This document shows, one piece after another, positions 55,039-64,000 of a DNA stretch of 64,000 nucleotides. The notes beneath the pieces were generated by a model. It did not search any database. It was not told where the DNA came from and saw only the letters and a program-made list of their open reading frames with translations. The position numbers and the translations under genes are program-made. How positions within the stretch are numbered: position 1 is the first letter of the stretch; every line of letters starts with the position of its first letter. This stretch comes from Adineta ricciae (lineage: Eukaryota; Rotifera; Eurotatoria; Adinetida; Adinetidae): the NCBI GenBank assembly GCA_905250025.1, contig CAJNOJ010000115.1, positions 1 through 64,000 on the forward strand. Reading direction: 5' to 3'.

Positions 55039-56661
55039 ATGGCGTCAGAAATCAAATTTACTCAAGATACGATGAAACAATTCAATGTAGCAAAATCGTT
55101 CAATGTGAATAAAGATCGTATAAATGCAATGAATTTTTCACTTGACGGCGAAACCTTGATTTCATCGAGTGACGATGATTCCATTGTGATTTACGATTGT
55201 AAAGAAGGAGAGTACGTAGAACTTTCTTGACCAAGAATCTATATCGAATATCATTTGAAATGATTTTTGTTCAGAACAAAACGAACATTATTCAGTAAAA
55301 AGTATGGAGTTGATCTTATTCATTTCATCCATGGAACTGAACAAGTGCTACATGGCTCGACCAAGGTCGATGGTCTGTGTCTTTCAATCGATAGGTCATA
55401 CTTACATAGATTGATTTGTAATAGATTCCGTTCGATTACTACAATTGGAAGGAAACAAATATATTCGATACTATTCAGGACATACGAAACGGTAAATGAC
55501 ATAATTTGATAACTAGATACTCTTCGTAGAAGTCCAATACGAATGATTTCGTTTTCCTTTCAGTGTCGTGAGCTTGAGTATTTGTCCAACAGAAGAAACA
55601 TTTCTCACATCTTCAATCGATAATACATTACGTCTTTGGGATGTACGAATTCCAACTTCACAAGTAAGGATGACTACTTCTGAAAACTATTTTTTATATT
55701 CTTCTTTGACAATATCTAGGGCCTTCTCAACATGCAAACAGCAGCTGGACCGCATAGCCGTCCTGTAGCGAATTTCGATCCTGAAGGTAATTCAATTCCA
55801 CACAGACCAGTCATCATCATCTTTCGTTTTTCGATACGTTCAGGCGTAGTCTTCGCAGTCGGTATTCAATCGTCTCAGATAAAACTCTACGATATTCGTC
55901 ATTTTGATAAAGTATGCAAACTTACCGGCAGGTAGTAAAACGGAAGATCAAAATAAAAATATGATCTTCTTTTTTCAGGGACCATTCACGACATTCCGAC
56001 CATTGGAAATGATGGATAATAATGACAAAACAACGACAGACTCCACTCTTCCAACTGAACAATGGACACATTTGAAATTTAGTCCAGATGGAAAGATGAT
56101 TTCAATTGCCACCAATGGTACTAACTTACATTTGATTGAAGCTTTTCAAGGTTTACCTATACATAAGTTTACTGTAAGTGAATTTCGTTGAATCGATTGG
56201 TTTTATTTATTTGAATTTCTCTCAGAATATTGTAAATGATCGACACGAACCGTTGCAGTGCTGTTTTAGTCCTGATTCAAGCTATATTTTATGCGGTTTG
56301 TATTTCGAATTTCATCAGCACGACAATAAAACCAACTTATGTTTATTTTAGGTTCGGGTGATAACCGTATCCTAATCCACAAAGCAGAAAGTGGCGAAAA
56401 AGTTATTGAGAAACAAGTCTGTTATTTTCCATGTAAATTTCTTCTATAAAAGCGAATCTTTGAATCATTTAGACGGAACATACTGGTGCTATCCAATGTA
56501 TTCAATTCAATCCTGCTTTTCTCATGTTTGCGACAGCTCATACAAACATGGTTTGTCACATTTCCAATATCTCTCTTTCTTATTGTATCATTTTTATATC
56601 TTTTCAGTTATTTTGGCTACCTATGATCGATTCGCAACCAACAGACGATACACCATCGTAA
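55039..56661 (+). CDS. WDR82: WDR82/SWD2 WD-repeat protein
   Basis: WDR82 is a beta-propeller subunit of SET1/COMPASS H3K4 methyltransferase and of the PNUTS-PP1 complex. Exons run from ATG 55039 to the stop at 56661. Diagnostic matches: LISSSDDDSIVIYDCKEGE, TKRTLFSKKYGVDLIHF, NKYIRYYSGHTKR, VVSLSICPTEETFLTSSIDN, TLRLWDVR, IKLYDIRHFDKGPF, ATNGTNLHLIEAFQG, CFSPDSSYILC, TGAIQCIQFNPAFLMFATAH and LFWLPMID at the end. The segment between GLLN and FDPEG carries a short insertion (MQTAAGPHSRPV). Confidence 0.94.
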
Positions 56662-57122
56662 TAATACACATGGATATTTAGATCAAATGTCTTTTTTATT
56701 GTCATAATTTATCTCATCGAGATATTGTCTCTTTTCTTTTTCGTATTGCACTGTTAAAAAATCTTTTCAACTTCTCTTTTGTCAGGCTTGAACTACTGAT
56801 TATACGTATGTGTTTCAAACATTCTGTTCTTTCTTGTCATGCTCTGGTATTGCGTATTGTGCGATGACGTTCCAATTATATTATACAGGAATTCTTTGTA
56901 TTAGTTAAAATGATTGAACTCATTCTTAAACCGGATCAAAATCTAGATATCCAGGTTATGACAAACTAACTTTTATGCAATCAGCAATGATAGGAGTCTT
57001 TTTAATAATGCACTAATTAAAATGAGGATACAGCATCCGGAAACACTGGTGAGAAAAACATTCTTGTAAAGATCTTACTTAACTAGAATGATTGAAAAGA
57101 AAAACTAAAGTTCATCGAGTGC
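56662..57122. other. Convergent 3' region WDR82 / GPCR
   Basis: 460 bp, T-rich, with no gene visible. Confidence 0.45.
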
Positions 57123-58065
57123 TTAGCGTGTGAATGGTGTAACTGTTGCATCTTGTTTTCCAAAAATTGTTTTCTTGAAATCAGATAACGAAGTGATTGA
57201 AGTAAACGGTAATAAACTGGGTATGAAATGGACGAAGAAAAAGAAATAATTTACTTGAATGGATAACAAATCCGATGATGAAGTAAATGTTAAAACAAGT
57301 CCACCGAATGTCAATGGAAACCAAAACAGTATATAAATGATAGCTATGCCAACAAGTTGTCGAGTTAATTTACGTTGCCGACGCCATGCTACGTTATGTT
57401 GCCGCTTTTGCGAAACAACTCGAATGATAAGACTTACATTAGCTGAAGCAATCATTAGAACTGGAAATACAATGTCAGCAATGAAATCATAAGTTGCAAG
57501 TATCGGATAATCAATTAAATAACATGGTATTCCGCAAAAGACCTTTTTTTTCAAAAGAACATTGCTATTTCAATTGAGAGAGAAAAACAAACTTTACCTC
57601 ATTGTAATACCAATAGTTTTCACACGGATTTAATATAATCACGATGAAATATAACAAAAGTGGGTATAGAGAAGCAAGTGACATTGGTAATAGATGAAAC
57701 AAGATTCGCTGTTTTCGTGTTATCATCATTCCTCGACGAAATACCAATAAGTGTCGTTCAATAGACCCCCAAGCCATCGCAAATAACAAAACCCCGTTCC
57801 ATCCGTACTCCCACCAATTCCACCAAAGACAAAAACTATCCGTCGTTGGAAGAACCCAGTTAAAATGATTATAAATTATAATAAACGGAAAATTTGTTGT
57901 CAATTGAATAAAACTCACAGTCACGAGAATTAATGTCAAATGATGATCGAGTGTAAGCGTGTTCCATCGTCGAAAAAAATAAATGAAAACTAAGATTGAA
58001 CAAATCGTCGATGGAATCGATAGAGTAAGTAAAAGCCAAAACTTCACTTGTGATAGCCACGACAT
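57123..58065 (-). CDS. Divergent rhodopsin-like G-protein-coupled receptor
   Basis: Two exons: 57598-58065, then about 57123-57543, giving about 300 residues. Seven hydrophobic helices are visible: TM1 (FWLLLTLSIPSTICSILVFIY), TM2 (LTLILVTVSFIQLTTNF), TM3 (GVLLFAMAWGSIERHLLVF, with IERH in place of DRY), TM4 (LLPMSLASLYPLLLYFIVII), TM5 (YDFIADIVFPVLMIASANVS), TM6 (LVGIAIIYILFWFPLTFGG), and TM7 (FFVHFIPSLLPFTSITSL, lacking NPxxY). The ligand cannot be inferred. The N-terminus is very short. The acceptor of intron 1 is an A-rich AAAG and is uncertain. It resembles the lineage-expanded orphan class A receptors of small invertebrates. Confidence 0.75.
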
Positions 58066-61000
58066 ATTTTCTTTTTAGACAATAGATCAAACGTACTCTT
58101 CTTTAGATACTCTCCTGATATGTTGATACGAAACTAAAATCTTTAATGAAAAGTCTTGTTGAGAATAAACTTCCAACTTCTAATTTCTCGGAAAATTGTA
58201 GTCGGGAACGTTTCATTTGTAGTCGAAAGGCGTTTTTAATACGGATTTATTAATTTGTCGTCAATTTCTAGGGAAAACTCTTTTCTTTTTTATTACGCAT
58301 GTTCAAATCCGATATCATGCTGGTAACATGTGATCAAATTAACAGTGGTTTACTTCGAATGTTTTTAATGAATTCATTTCAGCTCATGGATAATAAGATT
58401 CTAATTTTCAACTTTTCCTTTACCAATTGCGAATAATTGCTTTCATCTCGCGAGACTCTTTTCGAAATTGAAAATTTCATCCAATACAAATCAACGCATA
58501 AATGATTTGTTTATATTTTCCTTTCGAAAAGGAAATCTGATCATGTTCTCATATTTGTACAGTCGCACACGAATAGATCAATTGTAAATCTCTTGTGTCT
58601 TGAAAAGTTCGTCATCATCAATGTCCGATCTGATAAGACATCTCCACATACGCGTGCGTCGGCACCGAAAAACAAATCCAATGAACAACATTCTGCCGCT
58701 ACCGATTTGTATCAACATGAAACAAAGCTGAGCTTAAATGAATTTTTCTTTCCAAACGAGAAGATGTTATCTGTGATGACGCTGGTGTTACTTCGCTGAT
58801 GATGATGAACAGAAAAGAAACAACTCATTCCTCTTCTTTTGATCTATGTATTCGCCTTTGTTCAATCTGTGAAAATCTTAGAATATAATTAGCCGACATT
58901 CTACACCCATATTCATTAGATAACGACCATGGTATGCCTGTTACTGGATGAACTAGTACTAATTTCTTTTCTTTTTCTCATCAACTTATCATTAACATCG
59001 AAATACATTGCTGGTGCTTCTGCTGACTGTCGTCAATGTTATTTCCAAGTAGAATTTGTTCAAGCATATACATATACATACGCACACAGAGATATCTCTA
59101 CATGCATGCGGTGCATTGACTTGAAAGATCAATCGGAGGTGATAACAAGACCATGTTCTGTGATTGGTGTTTTTTTTCATATACATTTAATTAGTAGTAG
59201 GTCTTCCGGGGTGGAATGAAAAAAATTGAAAGATCGTAACGTACTGATGAGAAAACGCCTCGATTCGATTCGAAAGAGAGAGAGACAAAAAAGATCGAAA
59301 TAGTTGTCATTTCAAGATCTTTGATTCCATGTTGGAATCAAGCGCTTTCTTCCTTGCAAATTATGAAGGACAGCATAAGCAGCAGTCAAGAGAATGTATC
59401 ATCTTGATGGACGAATGATGAATTGATGTGTTTACATTTCAGATGACGACCGTTCACTTTTTATCCCGTCAGAGCGATGTATGTACGAGTTTTGCTTAGG
59501 TAACCGTTCTGTATATATATATATATATACGGATATTTGTTTGGAGAAGAGCCACCTGTTGAGAGATATTGCTCATTTCTGTGCAGATTTAAAGCATCAA
59601 ATACACATTTGGACAAATCCGCTCTTCTCTTCCCTTCTCTTTTCTTTTCTTTTGACTTTGTTTTTATCCATATGGAGAACTCGTCTCTGTTGTAAGTGAA
59701 ACAAAAAAAAATGATTAATCGAGACCGAGCGGCAAGCAATGTCAAGAAGATTGTGTACGAAATTATTATGTGTATGTGCAGAACAAATCCACGCCTGCTT
59801 AGTTATTGCTGATGCTAAGCTGGTGTGGTGGGAGTGCCATTAGAAAGTCATTTTTCACGCCAATATGCACCTTTCTGCTTGATAGACATAGACCTTTTAG
59901 AATAGATACGCATATATATTAGGAAAACTAACTAGGACGAGCAGAAGAAAAAGCAATGTCATCGGTCTCTTTATGCCGATATACATATCTCCATGTCGAA
60001 TAGAAAGAAAGAAACTAAATATCGAATCAAGCACGCATGAGAAGTGTCTCTTAAATTAACATGTCTTGAAGGTTTTCAGATCAACTAAATGGATCATATT
60101 GCACTCTAAAAGAGTCGTGTCCTGGATTTTTAGTACGAACGATGTATTTGTTCAATACATTGTTGAATTGGATTTTCAAAATAATTACTTATGATTTCAA
60201 CGATGATTATGTATAATGCCCTTTCCTCTGACTATCACATATCGCTAGATGTAAATGTTAGCTACTCAACAACGATTTTTTGTCTTGTGTTCTTTATCCT
60301 AACAAAACGAGCATATGAAAGCCAGGCTACCACAGTGACGACAAGACAAGTGTTGAAAGACAAAATGTTTACACTAACTTCTATACCAATGAAATTACAA
60401 CAACAGCCTATTCGATGATAGTAAAAGTGATGACGCTTGTCATCATCAAGCCCAATGTCCCATTTTGTTTCTACTCGACGATTGTGCTATATGTCAAATG
60501 ATAATTAGAAAGGCGCCGCTCTCCTTCTCTCGGGTACACATACGTTCTTCCTCTCAGACATAGCTACTGTTCCACGTGCTAAATAGATCTATTCATTCTC
60601 ATTGTATTCCAGGCGTACATTCTTCATTCTGGCAACAATCCATTATCAATCGTATAATCGAAAAGGCAATATCGATTGAACAATAAGTACATCATCAAAG
60701 CAGTTCTATTCGGCTAACTGCTCATTGAAGTAATTTGAAATAAGAAATCGAAAAAATTATCATTCATCCTGAACCTACGATTGGTTAACATCAAATAGCG
60801 AAGGAGAAAAACGGGAGAGAAATAAGAAGGAAGTTGTCGTTCCGCTGGGAATTTTATATAAATAAAAAAAAAGAGAAATTATGATGAACTCCAATAAAGG
60901 AAGAATCATTGCCATTAAACGAGTCGTTGCAATCGAGATGAAAGACAGTTCACATGAGTAGTTGCAGGCTGGTATATCACTCAAAAAATTCTCACGTAGT

Positions 61001-62930
61001 ATTGTAACGCAAACCATTCATTTTCTCTTTAGCTACAGATGCTCATCATCGTTATACAGGTTGCGTATCATGACAGAAAAGCACGTCGATAGGATGTGAT
61101 GTGTACAAGTTAATTTTTTTTGACTCGTCGTCATCGGTTATTGTACGTGTTCGACACACACGAGTCGTCAATCAACGAGCATTTCTCCCTCTCTCTCTCT
61201 CATTTTGTATGTTTCCTTTTTCCTTTTCCTTCTGTATGTATATATGTATGATAAACAGTATTTGCATGCGTTTTTGCCAAGTGATCAGTTGCAATAACAC
61301 CAGCAGACGTGCTCACATGAACCTATTGCACGAATCAACCGTTGCTGCTGCTGCTGATGATAATGATAATAATACTAGACAACTTTCACTGGTAGAGAGC
61401 GAGAGAAAATAGAAAGAAGGGAAGCAGGTTGGGACTAAGCAAAAGCTGCCAAATGACAGTGGCAAAAGGGCAAAATAAATCGATACTTGTTCGTCTCTGG
61501 AGTGTTGATAAGTATAAACAATTATGGGCACTGACAACGACCAAACAGCTATGATGGAAGAAAATGATGAGATCTACTTATTTCCTTTTAGGCTTGCCGC
61601 TCTCGCTCTCCCTCCTTGCATATTGCGGATAATGTGCTTGCTCATCTTTCTTCTTCTTCGAACAGAGCACCTCCTCTTTCTCTCTATCATATGCTTTTCT
61701 CTACTCATTATCACCATAATCGAAGATGTAATGGCATTAGCTTCGAATAATGAGTATATAGTCATATTATCCAGTCTATAAAGTCAAGCAGGTTATCTTC
61801 TCCACCCTCTTCCTCTTCGGTGGAATATGGAGTAAACGTCAATCTAAATCAATCGAATCTGGATATCACAAACAGACATGCACTCGTTTTTCTATTTTCT
61901 TCCAACCTGCGGAAGCGGCAACAATTGAAAAGTCTGTTTTCTCATCATTAACGGTCATTAAAGCGGAACTATGCTTATGTTCAATTTAACGGTTGTTCGC
62001 CATTTCTTTCTTTTTTTCTGCAGAATATAGACATGCATATATGTACAGATGCAAATCGATATAGATCGCCAAAGAAGAAAGTGATTTATGATCACATAAG
62101 TCGTTTGTACTCAGAAAACGATACATTTTCTTCTGACCAAGAAAAAAAAACGATAATGACGTACACACATAGATTTACATCTATGTACATTGGTCAAGTG
62201 ACTATCTGTCTCTTGCATACACAAAGTATGTCAACAGGACACCAACAACAATTGTCGCCGGCTATGATCATGGCGGTGAATCTTAAGCCTTGCGCAAACT
62301 AACAACAATTACAACTTGTCACACGAAGACTCTAACTATTGATCGAAATATAAAGAAGAAGAAGTTGGAGGAGAAGATGAAGAAGATAAAATTGACGGAC
62401 GGCGGGAAGCTCACCGAGACGGAAATTCCTTTTTTTTGTGCGTGTGTGTCCGTCGAGCACAATCCATTGTCGTCCCGACGGTGGTACAAACGAAAGTACT
62501 TCACACTGAAATATACGATAGAAAAAAATGAGAGCACTAAACAGCACAGGTATTGAGTTCGCGCCGCACGACCCAAGTGTTCATTTCCTGCTAGATCGCT
62601 CATTCAAGTGCAGCATCGGACTCCGAGAAAAATGGGTAGAAAAAGAGAAGAAAAGGAAAGAGAGAATATTGAATAGTTAGAACTCATACCATTGATTTCT
62701 TTCATACAGTAATTTGCTTGAGAACATTGAAATGAGCAAGAGAAGAGAAGATATTCTTCTGTTGATAAACTTCTTTTTAATGTGAAAAGAAAAAAAAAGA
62801 GATTGTGTGACAAAAAAATGTTTGTGAAGGTCAGTTAGTCAAATAAATACACAACAATTGAAAATACAACAGAGATGAATAGGGAACACAACAACAAGAC
62901 AAAATACTTGCCAAATACTTGAAGAATATG
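58066..62930. other. Gene-poor region downstream of the Snail-family gene
   Basis: 4.9 kb with only short frames (e.g. a signal-peptide-like one at 58929-59219) that I cannot support. It includes AT dinucleotide runs at about 59513-59530 and pyrimidine-rich tracts near 61190-61240. It may hold the Snail 3' UTR and regulatory DNA. Confidence 0.45.
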
Positions 62931-63954
62931 TCAAATCGAAAATGCAGCAGGCACAAGCATTGATGTACTGGTACAATCATCAGTCGAAGAATGTGTCGTT
63001 GCGTGTTGTTGTTGCTGCTGTTGCTGTAAGCAGTTTTCCGTATGTTTGTTAAGTAATGACATACGTGAAAATGTTTTTGAACAATTGTTACACCGGTATT
63101 TTTTAATATCCGAATGTGTTTGCATATGTGCGCGGAGATTCGATCGATCAGCAAATGCTCGACAACAGATTTCACATTGAAATGGTTTTTCTCCTGTGTG
63201 TGTACGTACATGTCCTTGCAGAAGCCATGGACGTGAAAATGCTTTGCCACAAATCTTGCATTTACATGGTAATGTGTGTGTACGTATATGCATTTTAAGT
63301 GCACCTAATGAGTTATACGTTTTTTCACAGAATTTACATTGAAATTGTTTTTTAATTTGGGCAACGCAATGAAATTGTTTGTGTTTTGAAAGGCCACCAA
63401 ATGTTGAGTAAGATTTGGAACATCCATCACATTGATAGCGAGAATTAGTGCTAGATGAATTGAGCGAGGTAGATGTTGTTGCGTTGGTTAAGTTCGGCGA
63501 TGGTGGTGATGATGAACATGATGAAGATGTTGGTGTTAACGGATAGGATGATTTCAGAGGTTTCTTTAATGAATTTATATTTGAATTTAGTAATGTTGGA
63601 TGAGATAATGGTAATGGTGTCGATGATATTTGACCATTTTTTGACATTTGCATAGCAAAATAATGGTAACTAAGATAATAAAGATAGGAAAAATCGTTTG
63701 AAGACATTAAACGTGGAAAAAGCGTCGATGATGGTGACGTCTTTGGAAATGCTCGGTGTGGGATTTGTGTCGATTGAATTGGTTGTTTTGGATTAGGATT
63801 ATTGTTGTTATTCTCTTCTGTTTCATCTTCATTGTTATGTTCTAATTCTTTGACTATTTCATCATCATCATCGTCATCATGAAGCATACCTTCTTCTTCA
63901 TCGTCTTCTTCAGTTTCCACCATTGATTCAGATGACGATGCTGCAGATAATAAA
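62931..63954 (-). CDS. SNAI: Snail-family zinc-finger transcription factor (5' part off the right edge)
   Basis: Snail proteins bind E-box DNA and repress transcription in mesoderm, EMT and neural development. A single large exon begins after an acceptor at 63955, so the SNAG-bearing first exon lies beyond the window. The N-terminal part is acidic ([11 protein letters not shown], a six-Asp run) and Asn/Ser/Pro-rich. Five C2H2 fingers follow: [80 protein letters not shown] and [20 protein letters not shown]. These are the Snail/Slug signatures. The tail is Gln-rich and ends PAAFSI. Confidence 0.93.
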
Positions 63955-64000
63955 CTGGAAATCAGGAAACTCTTACGATTATCTGATTCTAGGAGAGAAG

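Noticed and set aside
57200-57250. Possible second intron in the GPCR
   Set aside because: GT...AG ends exist, but splicing breaks the frame, whereas reading through encodes TM7.
58929-59219. Frame with a signal-peptide-like start
   Set aside because: No splice context, no recognisable domain after the hydrophobic start, and low-complexity TY repeats.
62831-63304. 157-codon His/Cys-containing frame on the minus strand
   Set aside because: It overlaps the Snail zinc fingers in another frame; the finger frame is unmistakable.

Overview
The window looks like a nuclear chromosome segment from a small invertebrate animal, most plausibly a rotifer of the bdelloid type. The basis is: AT-rich DNA; compact genes split by many introns of about 48-65 bp with GT...AG ends; animal-specific genes (CaMKII, Ack1, Snail, BARD1, a K2P channel, ciliary CLUAP1 and CFAP20); and, at seven genes, a 3' splice acceptor lying 0-8 bases before the start codon with no fitting coding exon upstream, as expected for spliced-leader trans-splicing. 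The species itself cannot be proven from the sequence.

Layout. 1-3757 (minus): 5' end of CLUAP1/IFT38, a PHM-fold membrane protein lacking most copper ligands, and an HPRT-like gene, tightly packed. 4839-5507 (plus): two-EF-hand protein with a Gln-rich head. 5976-9651 (minus): MSH5. 10280-11050 (plus): intronless phosphoserine phosphatase. 11532-13365 (minus): K2P potassium channel with two microexons. 14709-15671 (plus): CTR1 copper importer. 16312-17094 (minus): CFAP20. 17796-19953 (minus): phospholipase B-like protein. 20894-26568 (minus): CaMKII. 27761-28000 (minus): Cys-rich small protein, partial. 28966-35173 (minus): Ack1-type tyrosine kinase (SAM-kinase-SH3-CRIB). 37435-40425 (plus): USP38/USP35-type deubiquitinase. 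40859-41645 (minus): Thr-rich mucin-like protein. 43088-44062 (plus): unknown two-exon gene. 44782-48781 (plus): BARD1, then an hnRNP A/B protein. 51140-56661 (plus): PHAF1, DHRS1, WDR82. 57123-58065 (minus): rhodopsin-like GPCR. 62931-63954 (minus): Snail-family zinc-finger gene running off the right edge behind a gene-poor stretch of 4.9 kb.

The genes are mostly unrelated housekeeping, ciliary, signalling and DNA-repair functions, so this is not a pathway cluster. I saw no transposon, CRISPR array, rRNA or viral sequence. Reconstructed coding lengths of the spliced models whose exons I added up (PHM-like, HPRT, K2P, CTR1, CFAP20, PLBD, USP, mucin, BARD1, hnRNP) are exact multiples of three, which supports the exon joins.

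The most interesting points are a PHM-like protein that keeps the fold but has lost five of six copper ligands and two complete disulfides, a BARD1 whose RING keeps zinc site 1 and has lost all of zinc site 2, an HPRT with a rewritten PRPP loop, and microexons at the K2P selectivity filters.
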